Below the pieces are notes generated by a model. It was not told the origin of the DNA. It saw only the letters and a program-made list of their open reading frames with translations, and did not search any database. The position numbers and the translations under genes are program-made. A DNA stretch of 64,000 bases, taken from the NCBI GenBank assembly GCA_024227565.1, contig JAAEUE010000222.1, forward strand, positions 1 to 64,000. Direction: 5' to 3'. Each line of letters starts with the position of its first letter. Position 1 is the first letter of the stretch. Source of the DNA: Alphaproteobacteria bacterium (GTDB taxonomy: Bacteria > Pseudomonadota > Alphaproteobacteria > Rhizobiales > CAJQND01). Positions 1 through 8,279 of this stretch are shown in pieces.

Positions 1-93
1 AACCCTTGCCGCCACTGGAAGCGCAAGTGGCGCCGGACGGGCCGCTACTACTTCCTGCGCCGCTACCGCCGGTGCATGCGCCACTACTACTAA
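1..93 (+). CDS. C-terminal end of an unidentified gene (partial)
   Basis: The frame starting at base 1 is open to a TAA at 91-93 and gives 30 residues, very rich in Arg, Tyr and Trp, ending RRCMRHYY. The start lies outside the window. A strong intrinsic terminator begins about 30 bases after the stop, which supports a real gene end here. The fragment is too short and too biased in composition to assign to a family; its basic and aromatic content would suit a nucleic-acid or membrane contact, but that is speculation. Confidence 0.5.
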   Translation, partial: NPCRHWKRKWRRTGRYYFLRRYRRCMRHYY

Positions 94-121
94 GTTCAGG
101 CGCTAAAGCTGAAATTCAAAA

Positions 122-150
122 CCCCCGGAGAGCTTCTCCGGGGGTTTTTT
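122..150 (+). terminator. Intrinsic terminator of the upstream gene
   Basis: A GC-rich inverted repeat (CCCCCGGAGA, short loop, TCTCCGGGGG) is directly followed by six T residues. It lies about 30 bases after the TAA of the partial gene on the plus strand, the classic Rho-independent layout. Confidence 0.88.
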
Positions 151-176
151 GTTGCTTGGACCTATCATGCTTGAAC

Positions 177-260
177 CGTCATTCCCGCGCAGGCGGGAAT
201 CCAGGAGCGGCATAGCTCTGAAACTTGTGGCCCTGGATCCCTGCCTTCGCAGGGATGACG
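177..260. repeat. Dispersed palindromic repeat, 29-base inverted arms
   Basis: The left arm 177-205 and right arm 232-260 are near-perfect reverse complements over 29 bases, with a few compensatory or wobble differences, separated by about 26 bases. Each arm is itself a small hairpin (for example CCCGCGCAGGCGGG on the left and CCCTGCCTTCGCAGGG on the right). Elements with the same core (TCATTCCCGC...GGATCCA) are scattered through many proteobacterial genomes between genes. It lies between the terminator and the 3' end of the LysR gene and has no coding potential. Confidence 0.8.
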
Positions 261-335
261 ATGAGTGAGGCAGGGGTGACGGGGGCGAAACTTCGAAGAG
301 CGTCTCCGGGGTTTTTGCTTTAGGCGGCTACCTGC

Positions 336-1265
336 CTACAGCTTGGTCACCAGGGGAACAGGCTCGCGGACAGAGAGAAAGGCCCAGATCTTGCGCGTGA
401 GCTGGTTGGCATTGCCGCGCAATCGATGGAGCCTGATTTGAAGCTCAATTTCCCAGGTTGGATCTCCGGTTTGCGCCAGCAGGCCCGCCTCAAGGTCAGG
501 CGCAACCAAACTCCTGGGCAACCACGCAACCCCAGTGCCCTCCCGTGCCCGGATGCGCAAGGCGCCCGCCATGGAATTTTCGTACACCACCCGCAACTTG
601 CCGCTCAGATCATGACTTTTCAGCAAGGGCGCAATGTGATGCCCGATGGGGGCGTTCTCGCCAAACTGCAGATAAGGTATTTCCACCGACGTGTTCGCGC
701 TGAATTCAAACATCGGCGCGCCGTTCGCCCCGCATTTGCACACCGGGATGAGCGTATCTTGCCCAATTTTGACGGACTCAACCCCGGGCTCTCCGTCAAT
801 GCTTCGGGCAAACGCACTGTCGTAGGCAATGACGAAATCCAACTCCCCATCCCTGAGATCCTTCAGGCACGCCGGAAGATCGTCAGCACGTAATCTTGAA
901 ATGATGGGCCCATAGGCTTCCTCGAACGCCTGGAGCCAGGCGGGATAAAACCGCCACCCAATGGAATGCTGCGCACCAAATGTAACCACGTAGTTGTCTG
1001 GCAGGGACTGCGCCTCGCGGATCTGGTTGCGTTCCGTCTCAAGGCGCGTGAGGGCTTGCTGGCCTGCCTCCAACATCTGAACGCCTGCGCTGGTGAGCCC
1101 TACAGGATGCTTCGACCGGTCCACCAGAGTGGCGCCCACCCAGCCCTCAATTGCCTTGATCCGGCGGCTGAATGCCGGTTGGCTGATGTTGCCCAATTCT
1201 GCCGCCTGCGAAAAATTACCGGTTTGCGCCAGGTTGCCAAGGTCTCTGAACCAGGAAAAATCCAT
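336..1265 (-). CDS. LysR-family transcriptional regulator, probable regulator of the cuyA unit
   Basis: A 309-residue protein with an N-terminal winged helix-turn-helix (residues about 4-63; FSQAAELGNISQPAFSRRI is the recognition helix region) and a periplasmic-binding-protein-like effector domain after residue 90, the normal LysR size. The frame could begin at a GTG at 1268, but the ATG at 1265 gives the usual start just before the helix-turn-helix. It is transcribed divergently from the cuyA-like gene, 172 bases away, and a 25-base palindrome lies directly upstream of its own start. By position it most likely controls cuyA and the ABC transporter in response to their substrate and represses itself. 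Family assignment is certain; the target is inferred. Confidence 0.93.
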   Translation of the reverse strand: MDFSWFRDLGNLAQTGNFSQAAELGNISQPAFSRRIKAIEGWVGATLVDRSKHPVGLTSAGVQMLEAGQQALTRLETERNQIREAQSLPDNYVVTFGAQHSIGWRFYPAWLQAFEEAYGPIISRLRADDLPACLKDLRDGELDFVIAYDSAFARSIDGEPGVESVKIGQDTLIPVCKCGANGAPMFEFSANTSVEIPYLQFGENAPIGHHIAPLLKSHDLSGKLRVVYENSMAGALRIRAREGTGVAWLPRSLVAPDLEAGLLAQTGDPTWEIELQIRLHRLRGNANQLTRKIWAFLSVREPVPLVTKL

Positions 1266-1274
1266 CACTCACTC

Positions 1275-1299
1275 ACATCATGCAAATTTTGCATGATGT
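1275..1299. promoter_or_regulatory. Perfect 25-base palindrome, candidate LysR operator
   Basis: The arms ACATCATGCAAA and TTTGCATGATGT are exact reverse complements around a single T. The site begins 9 bases upstream of the LysR start codon and lies in the divergent promoter region shared with the cuyA-like gene. Its centre contains the T-N11-A type symmetry expected for LysR proteins. Autorepression is the natural reading. Confidence 0.7.
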
Positions 1300-1437
1300 T
1301 AGGTGAACATAACATTGGTGGCAATTGCCGATTTGCTTCAGATTATCGTCACGAGCGAGCAACTTGTACCCGCTCAGACGTAACCGTCTGATCGGATGTT
1401 GCTCTGGAAGACCAACAACAAGCAGATGGAAGTTCCA

Positions 1438-2481
1438 ATGAGCCTGGCCGAAACAGGACCGCAAGATTTGCCCCAGATCGACTTTGACCAATACGCAAGA
1501 TTATCCTTGTGTCATCAGCCGACACCGATTGAACCCATGGTCAGACTGAGCGAACATCTTGGCGGGCCAAGCTTGTTCATCAAGCGCGACGATTGCACGG
1601 GGCTCGCCAGCGGCGGCAACAAGACCCGCAAACTGGAATTCCTGGTGGGCGATGCGCTTAGCCAAAATGCCGACATGCTGGTGACCCAAGGTGCGATACA
1701 GTCGAACCACGTGCGCCAGACGGCGGCCGCGGCCTGCCGCGCCGGCATGAAATGCCATGCTTTGCTGGAACGCAGGGTACCGGACCGTGCAGCTGATTAC
1801 GAAAACACCGGCAACGTACTTCTCGACAAAGTGTTCGGCGCCACGATGGAGTTTCGCCCGGCGGGCCTGGACATGAACGCTGAAGCGCTCGCGGTCACCG
1901 AAAAACTGCGTTCTGAAGGACATCGGCCCTATTTCATTCCAGGCGGCGGATCGAACGCCATAGGCGCTCTGGGCTATGCCTCTTGCGCCCAGGAAATCGC
2001 AAACCAGAGCCAAGCTTCAGGAACCGAGTTCCAATGGCTCGTGATGGCGACAGGAAGCACCGGCACCCAGGCAGGTCTGGTTGCCGGGTTTCACGCGATC
2101 GGCTTTGATCTGCCCGTGATGGGCGTGAGTGTTCGCCAACCCCGTGAACGCCAGGTTGAGGCTGTTCTTGGCCTGACGAAAAAGACCTTGGAAAAACTCG
2201 AGGCCCCGGCAATTGCAGCAAGCAAGATCCTGGTTGACGATGGATATGTGGGTGAAGGTTATGGCATCCCTGCCCCCTCCACCCTGGAGGCCATCTCGCT
2301 GGCCGCACGGTACGAAGGCATTCTGCTTGACCCGGTCTACTCGGCCAAAGGCATGGCGGGTCTGGCCGGCCTGATCCGGCAGGGCTTTTTCAAACCCTCA
2401 GACAATGTGTTGTTCCTGCACACAGGCGGGTCGGTGGCATTGTTTGCTTATGAGGATGTTATCTTGAACAGCGACGTTTGA
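1438..2481 (+). CDS. cuyA: L-cysteate sulfo-lyase / D-cysteine desulfhydrase family (CuyA-like)
   Basis: A 347-residue PLP-dependent fold-type II enzyme. The PLP lysine is in SGGNKTRKLEFL (near residue 60), followed by TQGAIQSNHVRQTAA and, near the C-terminus, LDPVYSAKGMAGL and FLHTGGSVALF, all typical of the group holding D-cysteine desulfhydrase, ACC deaminase and CuyA. The N-terminal PTPIEPM and the NVLLDKVFGAT segment resemble CuyA as I recall it. CuyA splits L-cysteate to pyruvate, sulfite and ammonia in the cytoplasm. The frame opens at 1396, but the ATG at 1438 has GGAAG five bases upstream and gives the family length. A zwitterion ABC transporter follows 52 bases downstream. D-cysteine desulfhydrase is the main alternative. 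Confidence 0.8.
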   Translation: MSLAETGPQDLPQIDFDQYARLSLCHQPTPIEPMVRLSEHLGGPSLFIKRDDCTGLASGGNKTRKLEFLVGDALSQNADMLVTQGAIQSNHVRQTAAAACRAGMKCHALLERRVPDRAADYENTGNVLLDKVFGATMEFRPAGLDMNAEALAVTEKLRSEGHRPYFIPGGGSNAIGALGYASCAQEIANQSQASGTEFQWLVMATGSTGTQAGLVAGFHAIGFDLPVMGVSVRQPRERQVEAVLGLTKKTLEKLEAPAIAASKILVDDGYVGEGYGIPAPSTLEAISLAARYEGILLDPVYSAKGMAGLAGLIRQGFFKPSDNVLFLHTGGSVALFAYEDVILNSDV

Positions 2482-2533
2482 GGTTATCAGTCGCCGGGCA
2501 TTTCCGGCATTAGTTCGTTAAAGGGAGAAAACT

Positions 2534-3499
2534 ATGAAACATACATTTAGGTCATTGGCAGTGGCCGCAGCCATCGGGTTCGTATCCGTTCCTGCGCTCA
2601 GCGCCGAAAAGGTCAATATCGGCGTTCCGTCCTGGACAGGTGCTCAAGCTATTGCCCATCTGTTGAAAGAGGTGGTTGAGTCGCGCATCGGCGGCGAGGC
2701 TGGCCTCGTTCCGGGCAACAACGCAACCATCTTCCAAGCCATGCACCAGAGCAAGGGGGACATCGATGTGCATCCGGACGTTTGGCTGCCGAACCAGGAG
2801 AGCTTCACCAAGAAGTATGTGGAAGGCGAGAAGACCGTAACCCTCTCCAAGAACCCCTATGAGGGCAATCAGGGCTTCTGCGTTTCCAAGAATTTCGGTG
2901 AAGCCAACAAAATCACCGACATTGCCGATCTCGGACGTCCCGACGTGGCCAAGAAGATGGACAGCGACGGCGACGGCAAAGGCGAGATGTGGATCGGTGC
3001 GCCAGGTTGGGCATCTGCCAACGTGAACCAGGTGAAGGTACGCGACTACGGTCTGCTCGACTTCATCGAGCCGGTACGGGCCGAGGAGAGCGTCAAGACC
3101 GCCCGGGTCAAGGACTCCATCGCTAAAAACGAAGGCTATGCCTTCTACTGCTACAAGCCCCACGCCATCTGGTACATGTTCGATGTGAAGATGCTGTCAG
3201 AGCCAAAGTACGATCCGGCGAACTACAAGATGGTGCAGCCATCCGACTCTCCAGAATGGTACGAGAAGTCAAAAGTGGCCACCAAGGACGCGCTGAAGAA
3301 CGTACAGATCGCTTGGTCAAACTCCTTGAAGGGCCGTTCTCCTGCGATTGCAGAATTCTTTGAACGTTTCCAACTGACCGCGGACGATGTGAGCAGCTTT
3401 GCTTTCGAAATCTCCGGCAAGGGCCGCGATGCCGGCGAGGTCGCCAAGGAATGGGTTAAAAACAACCCGAAGAAAGTCGACGCCTGGCTCGGCCTTTGA
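2534..3499 (+). CDS. ABC transporter substrate-binding protein, glycine betaine/proline (OpuAC/ProX) type
   Basis: A 321-residue exported protein with a Sec signal peptide (residues 1-23, cleavage after VPALSA) and an OpuAC-type binding domain: NIGVPSWTGAQAIAHLL at the start, the DVHPDVWLPNQ segment, and WIGAPGWASANV. Several Trp and Tyr residues could form the aromatic cage that holds quaternary-amine ligands. An AAGGGAGAAA ribosome site precedes the ATG. It is the first of three transporter genes behind cuyA. The family usually carries betaines, proline or choline; the neighbouring CuyA-like enzyme suggests a zwitterionic sulfonate such as cysteate, which is inference. Confidence 0.92.
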   Translation: MKHTFRSLAVAAAIGFVSVPALSAEKVNIGVPSWTGAQAIAHLLKEVVESRIGGEAGLVPGNNATIFQAMHQSKGDIDVHPDVWLPNQESFTKKYVEGEKTVTLSKNPYEGNQGFCVSKNFGEANKITDIADLGRPDVAKKMDSDGDGKGEMWIGAPGWASANVNQVKVRDYGLLDFIEPVRAEESVKTARVKDSIAKNEGYAFYCYKPHAIWYMFDVKMLSEPKYDPANYKMVQPSDSPEWYEKSKVATKDALKNVQIAWSNSLKGRSPAIAEFFERFQLTADDVSSFAFEISGKGRDAGEVAKEWVKNNPKKVDAWLGL

Positions 3500-3579
3500 T
3501 CTGACCTAACTAAGCTTGAGCGGCATCGGCCAAAAGACGCTGGTGCCGCTCTTCCCCTACCCCCACATTGGAGAGACAC

Positions 3580-4653
3580 GTGACCGCAGCGTTGCAGGAA
3601 ACAACCGCCGACACCGTCATCGAGATCTCCAATGTCTGGAAAATCTTCGGCGACAACGCAGAGGCGGCGCTGGCCGCGATCCGAAACGACGGTCTCTCCA
3701 AGGCCGAGGTGCTCGCTCAATACAATGCTGTGGTGGGCGTGGCCGATGTGAGCTTGGATGTTCAGCGCGGCGAGATATTCTGCGTCATGGGCCTTTCAGG
3801 CAGTGGCAAGTCCACCCTGGTGCGCCACTTCAACAGGCTGCTTGAGCCCACCGACGGCACCATCCTGATCGAGGGAACCGATGTGACGGCCCTCGGGCCC
3901 GCCGAATTGCGGAGCTTCCGCAACCGCAAGATCGGCATGGTGTTCCAGAACTTCGCCCTGTTGCCGCACCGCTCGGTGCTGGACAATGTGGCCATGCCCC
4001 TGGAGATCCGCCAGGTCAACAAGAACGACCGGCTGAGCCAGGCAGGAAAAATTCTGGAGATCGTCGAACTGAGCGCCTGGGGCAACAAGTTCGCCCATGA
4101 GCTCTCCGGCGGCATGCAGCAGCGTGTGGGCCTGGCGCGGGCGCTTGCGGCGGATCCGGACGTCCTCCTCATGGACGAGCCCTTCAGCGCGCTCGACCCG
4201 CTTATCCGGCGCCAATTGCAGGATGAGTTCATCAACCTTTCCAAAATTCTGAAAAAGACCACGATCTTCATCACCCACGATCTGGACGAAGCGGTGCGCG
4301 TCGGCCATCGCATCGCCATCATGCGTGACGGGCGGGTGGTGCAGATCGGCACCGCGGAAGATATCGTCATGCATCCGGCCGACGATTATGTGGCCGAGTT
4401 CGTGGCTGGAATCTCGCGTCTCCAGGTGGTGCGGGCACACGCGGTCATGCAGCCACTGGAGAGCGCAACGGCGGGGGGCAAGAAAATTCCCAAGTCGGCA
4501 CCGCGGGTGAACCAGAGCGAGGCGCTGAGCACGCTGATCCATCTGGCGATCGACAATGAGGCCCCGATCATTGTGGAAGACGGCGGCACCGATGTGGGTG
4601 TGATCACCCGGGCCGACATTCTGCGCACGGTCATTGAGGGGACGGAGATGTGA
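3580..4653 (+). CDS. ABC transporter ATP-binding protein, glycine betaine/proline (ProV) type
   Basis: A 357-residue ATPase with Walker A GLSGSGKST, signature LSGGMQQRV, Walker B VLLMDEPFSALDP and switch HDLDEA, then a C-terminal CBS-like regulatory region (ITRADILRTV). The N-terminal part before the Walker A is longer than in ordinary importers, as in ProV/OpuAA. A TTG at 3568 could start the frame, but the GTG at 3580 sits five bases after GGAGAGA and is the better start. Its stop overlaps the permease start (TGATG). It would energise the permease encoded next. Confidence 0.93.
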   Translation: MTAALQETTADTVIEISNVWKIFGDNAEAALAAIRNDGLSKAEVLAQYNAVVGVADVSLDVQRGEIFCVMGLSGSGKSTLVRHFNRLLEPTDGTILIEGTDVTALGPAELRSFRNRKIGMVFQNFALLPHRSVLDNVAMPLEIRQVNKNDRLSQAGKILEIVELSAWGNKFAHELSGGMQQRVGLARALAADPDVLLMDEPFSALDPLIRRQLQDEFINLSKILKKTTIFITHDLDEAVRVGHRIAIMRDGRVVQIGTAEDIVMHPADDYVAEFVAGISRLQVVRAHAVMQPLESATAGGKKIPKSAPRVNQSEALSTLIHLAIDNEAPIIVEDGGTDVGVITRADILRTVIEGTEM

Positions 4654-6194
4654 TGAACCAAACGGCTCCAAATCCACTCTTGCAAACCGATCCGGACAAG
4701 ATTGCCGCTCTGGAAGCCGAACGCCGTGAGCGGGTGGCTGAGTTCGTGCGCACCAACCCGGACTATTATGCAACCCAGTTCAAGAAGATCGGCGGCTCTC
4801 CCAAGTTCATCGCCACTTTCAACAAGTTTGCCGGGCTGTTCGGCCCCATTTGGTTTGGCGCCCGGGGCCTATGGAAATGGGCCCTCATCTTTCTGATCGT
4901 CGAGACCTTCGCCTTCGTGCAAATGGCCCGGGGACTGTTCGGCGATCTCGCGGCTGATGCCTTTGAGCGCATCGCCTCCATTGAAGGCACTCTGGCGCTG
5001 CGCAAGCAGCAACTGCAGTCGGCCATCGAGAAGGGCTCCGACAAGGTGGATGTGTACAAGCGCACGGTGGCCTCACTGGAGGAGGCCATTGGCGGATACC
5101 GCCTGGACGCCCAACAGATGGAAGAACAGGGCATCTGGATCTTCCTCTCCGGTCTGGCCGTTCTGCTGGTGGCCAAGGCGGTTCAGTCAGCCATGGCCAA
5201 CACAGTGCTGGAAGCACGCTTTTCCGACTGGCTCTCCGATCGCACCCTGCCCGCCGGCTTGCCGCTGCAACACATTGCACTGAGCGCGGCGTTTTCGGTC
5301 CTGATCGCCTCAGCCGCCATGGTGCACTACAGCTTCCCCGGCGCCTTCCCGCTGTTGACCGAGTTTCCCACAGACCGCAACATTCGCCTCAACGGCGTGG
5401 CTTGGGTGGAAGCGTTCATAGCCTGGTGTGTGCGCAACACCGAATTGCTCTTCGATGCCATAACCTTCGGCATTCGGGCGATCCTCGATGCGCTGGAACT
5501 GTTGTTTGTGAAGACCCCGTGGATGGTCATTGCCAGCTTCATCATCCTGCTCACCTGGCTGTCGGCCGGAAACCGCACGGCGATCTTTTCCGCCGTCTTC
5601 CTGGCCTATATGGGCTTGTTCGGCTTTTGGGAAAAGGCAATGACCACCCTGGCGCTGCTCGGGACCGCGGCGTGCCTGTCTATCGCCATCGGAATTCCGC
5701 TCGGCATGTTCTGTGCCCGGCGGCCGCGGCTCTACTCGGTCGTGCAGCCCATCATGGACTTCATGCAGACCATGCCGGCCTTCGTCTTCATGGTGCCTGT
5801 GATCGCCTTTTTCGGTGTGGGCAAGCCGGCCGCAGTTATCGTCACAATGATCTTCGGCGGCACCCCGGTTGTGCGCCTCACGGTACTGGGATTGCGTGGC
5901 GTGCCGGAAAGTGTGCGGGAGGCGGCCATCTCATTCGGGGCGAGCAAGTGGTATCTGCTTTCCCGTGTGGACTTGCCCCTGGCCAGCCCCTCCATTCGAG
6001 CAGGCATAAACCAGACCATCATGCTTTCGCTGGCGATGGTTGTGGTGGCTTCGCTGATCGGCGCCAAGGGCCTTGGCGAGGACGTTCTGGAAGCACTGCA
6101 ATATGCCAACGTGGGTCAGGGTATATTGGCCGGATTTGCGATCCTGTTCTGCGCCATGATCCTCGACCGGATCGTGCAGGGTGAGCGCAAATAG
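4653..6194 (+). CDS. ABC transporter permease, ProW type with long N-terminal extension
   Basis: A 513-residue inner-membrane protein. The last 220 residues or so form the binding-protein-dependent permease domain (TLALLGTAACLSIAIGIPLG, then the EAA-like loop with GASKWYLLSRVDLPLA). The first 280 residues are unlike a simple ProW: a soluble start, a membrane segment near residue 75, a predicted coiled coil (residues about 105-155), and two more membrane segments. The ATG at 4653 overlaps the stop of the ATPase gene by one base, so the two are translationally coupled. The extension may be a regulatory or osmosensing module; nothing in it is a recognised catalytic domain. Confidence 0.9.
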   Translation: MNQTAPNPLLQTDPDKIAALEAERRERVAEFVRTNPDYYATQFKKIGGSPKFIATFNKFAGLFGPIWFGARGLWKWALIFLIVETFAFVQMARGLFGDLAADAFERIASIEGTLALRKQQLQSAIEKGSDKVDVYKRTVASLEEAIGGYRLDAQQMEEQGIWIFLSGLAVLLVAKAVQSAMANTVLEARFSDWLSDRTLPAGLPLQHIALSAAFSVLIASAAMVHYSFPGAFPLLTEFPTDRNIRLNGVAWVEAFIAWCVRNTELLFDAITFGIRAILDALELLFVKTPWMVIASFIILLTWLSAGNRTAIFSAVFLAYMGLFGFWEKAMTTLALLGTAACLSIAIGIPLGMFCARRPRLYSVVQPIMDFMQTMPAFVFMVPVIAFFGVGKPAAVIVTMIFGGTPVVRLTVLGLRGVPESVREAAISFGASKWYLLSRVDLPLASPSIRAGINQTIMLSLAMVVVASLIGAKGLGEDVLEALQYANVGQGILAGFAILFCAMILDRIVQGERK

Positions 6195-6197
6195 GGA

Positions 6198-6545
6198 TCA
6201 ATAGATCAAGGTGGAAATGGCGTAGTTGCCGCTGAGATAGATCCACACCAACAGGGCCAGGCCGCCAAAGGCGGCTGATGCGGACGCTGTGAAAAACGGC
6301 AGAACAAATCCGATCATCAGCATCTCGAGCAATATGACGAGATGGACCAGATAGAGCTCTTTTGAGCGATAGTGCCAGAACTCAAGGCCCGGCCCGCTGG
6401 CGCCCCACTCATAGCATTTGGCACCAGCAATTGTCTCACTGCACGCGACGCCCTGGCTGGCCTGATAGAGCTCGAACAACCACAGCAGCATCAGCGCCAC
6501 GATTGAGGCCTGAAGACATATTTCTGCAAAACTGGGCCTGCGCAC
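6198..6545 (-). CDS. Small integral membrane protein, unknown function
   Basis: A 115-residue protein with three predicted membrane helices (residues about 10-28, 65-88 and 90-110) and two cysteines in the loop VACSETIAGAKCYEW, which could form a periplasmic disulfide. It lies tail to tail with the permease gene, with only three bases between the stops. I do not recognise the family. Length, hydrophobic pattern and a clear loop composition support a real gene. Confidence 0.65.
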   Translation of the reverse strand: MRRPSFAEICLQASIVALMLLWLFELYQASQGVACSETIAGAKCYEWGASGPGLEFWHYRSKELYLVHLVILLEMLMIGFVLPFFTASASAAFGGLALLVWIYLSGNYAISTLIY

Positions 6546-6659
6546 AGCGTCCCCATCCCATTGTCACCCCGGGGCGAATCAGCCGCAGTTTAACCCAATT
6601 TGTGGAAAGTCAGGTGAGTTGAAATTGTCGCAAACCTCGGAATGTTCATAAGGGCGGCG

Positions 6660-7370
6660 CTAATCGTCTTTCTTGTCTTGCCGCTGAAAAGTGGCCGTGG
6701 CCCGAACCGTCAGGGATGTGGCTCCGTTGCCATAGTTTGAACGGCGCGGTGTTTCCCGATAGTTCACATTCACCAGCCGACCGAGCTTGATCTCCAGCAG
6801 TTCGGCCTTCTCCATTGCTTTCTTACGGGCATCGGCCAGCGCCTGCTTCTTCAACTCATCGTGGTTACCGTTTGAGTCTGAAACTTCAAAACGCGTACGC
6901 GAGATGCCTTCAACCCGCCCGTTCGTAACCTTGGCAATCAGGGCCAGCGGGTCGCCGGAAATCTTCATGCTCAGGCTAAGCTGCACAGTGCCCTGAAAGG
7001 CCTCTTTGCTATTGCCCTTGTTGCGTCGGTTTCTGCGGTTTTCGCGCACGTCGAGGGAAATCACCTGAGCGCTGGCCATATTGTCATTGACGCCCTGGGC
7101 GGCTTCTATCAGCTCTTTCTTCTGGGCGCTCAAAGCGGTGACAACGGCGCCCACATCTTCACCGACCCCCGTCAGCTTGACCTGAATTGTCACTTGATCA
7201 GGCTCGACCTGTTGTGGCGCCTTGCCCGTCGTGGTGATCAGCAAGGAGCGGTCATAATACCCGAGGGCCGCCCTCGATTTGTCACTGCCCGCGGCGGCGG
7301 AGCCGCTGAAGGCGGAGAGTGCGATAATCGCCGCCAGACCAAACGTTTTTGCTAATTGGATTAACGCCAT
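6660..7370 (-). CDS. Exported SIMPL-domain (DUF541) protein
   Basis: A 236-residue protein with a Sec signal peptide (ends near GSAAA, residues 22-26) followed by a SIMPL/DUF541 domain: ITTTGKAPQQVEPDQVTIQVKLTG at the start and LKKQALADARKKAMEKAELL in the C-terminal half, both hallmarks of this periplasmic or surface family of poorly known function (BP26/YggE). The frame continues 225 bases upstream, but the ATG at 7370 follows a GGAGGG ribosome site and begins a good signal peptide. A basic insert ENRRNRRNKGNS in the middle is unusual. Confidence 0.9.
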   Translation of the reverse strand: MALIQLAKTFGLAAIIALSAFSGSAAAGSDKSRAALGYYDRSLLITTTGKAPQQVEPDQVTIQVKLTGVGEDVGAVVTALSAQKKELIEAAQGVNDNMASAQVISLDVRENRRNRRNKGNSKEAFQGTVQLSLSMKISGDPLALIAKVTNGRVEGISRTRFEVSDSNGNHDELKKQALADARKKAMEKAELLEIKLGRLVNVNYRETPRRSNYGNGATSLTVRATATFQRQDKKDD

Positions 7371-7476
7371 TTTACCCTCCGGTGGATGTCCTGTGCTCTG
7401 GTACCAGCCAGCGGTTGAGATGACGTGAATTTCGCGCGAAAATTTTAGACAAATCCCCGGGGGTGGAGCGCCGGGC

Positions 7477-8262
7477 CTAGTGCCCGCTCCACTTCGGCTC
7501 ACGCCCTTCGGCAAAGGCCAGTGGCCCCTCTTTGGCATCATCAGAAGAGAAGATGGCCTCATAAGCCGGCACCTTCCCGCTGCGGATAAGCGCATAGGCT
7601 TCCTCCACCTTCAGCATTTCTGTGGCGCTCATCGCCGCCTTGGCGCCGCGCAAGGCCAGCGGAGCGCATCTGCACACCTGGGCCGCCAACTCCCGCGCCG
7701 CCTCCATCAATTCTGCCAAAGGCACCACACGGTTCACCAAGCCCCAGTGTTTGGCTTCCTCTGCCGGCATGCGGCGCCCGGTGAAGAGCATTTCATTGGC
7801 AATCGCCCGCGGGATCCGGCGCGGCAGGCGGATGAAGCCGCCAGCATCGGCAATGATGCCAAGCGTGGCCTCAGGCAGCATGAACTGGGCATGGTCGGCA
7901 GCCACAATCATGTCTGCGGCCAGGGCAAGCTCAAAGCCGCCTCCCGCCGCATAACCGTTCACCGCGGCGATCACCGGCTTGTCCAGCGACCACAGCTCCG
8001 TGAGCCCGGCAAATCCCCCCTCTCCGTGATCTGCGTCGGCCTCCTCTCCCGCTGCGGCTGCCTTCAGGTCCCAGCCGGCGGAAAAGAACTTCTCCCCACC
8101 CCCAGTTAGGATCACCACGCGGGCCTCGGGGGCATCCCGGAACGCCGTAAAAGCGTCCGCCAGCGCGCGACTGACGTCTGCGCTGATCGCATTGGCCTTG
8201 GGCCGGTCCAGGGTGATTTCCCAAACGGGCCCGGCAGCCTCAGTTTTCACAAGATCGCCCAT
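7477..8262 (-). CDS. caiD: Enoyl-CoA hydratase family, crotonobetainyl-CoA hydratase-like (CaiD)
   Basis: A 261-residue crotonase-fold enzyme whose length and segments closely follow E. coli CaiD as I recall it: [59 protein letters not shown], and the C-terminal [11 protein letters not shown]. The oxyanion-hole segment (GWDLKAA and [12 protein letters not shown]) and the acidic residues around LPEATLGI are present. CaiD hydrates crotonobetainyl-CoA to carnitinyl-CoA in the cytoplasm. No caiA/B/C partner is adjacent, although a betaine-type ABC transporter lies 1.3 kb away and a CaiB/BaiF CoA-transferase at 57884-59128. It precedes no other crotonase; a general enoyl-CoA hydratase remains possible. 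Confidence 0.85.
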   Translation of the reverse strand: MGDLVKTEAAGPVWEITLDRPKANAISADVSRALADAFTAFRDAPEARVVILTGGGEKFFSAGWDLKAAAAGEEADADHGEGGFAGLTELWSLDKPVIAAVNGYAAGGGFELALAADMIVAADHAQFMLPEATLGIIADAGGFIRLPRRIPRAIANEMLFTGRRMPAEEAKHWGLVNRVVPLAELMEAARELAAQVCRCAPLALRGAKAAMSATEMLKVEEAYALIRSGKVPAYEAIFSSDDAKEGPLAFAEGREPKWSGH

Positions 8263-8279
8263 GTGATCCTCCGACAGGT

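Noticed and set aside
3796-4773. 325-codon frame antisense to the ABC ATPase
   Set aside because: Walker A, signature and Walker B motifs are all in the sense frame; the antisense frame is a shadow.
5402-6184. 260-codon plus-strand frame within the permease gene
   Set aside because: A different register of the same permease; hydrophobic segments and family motifs are in the main frame.
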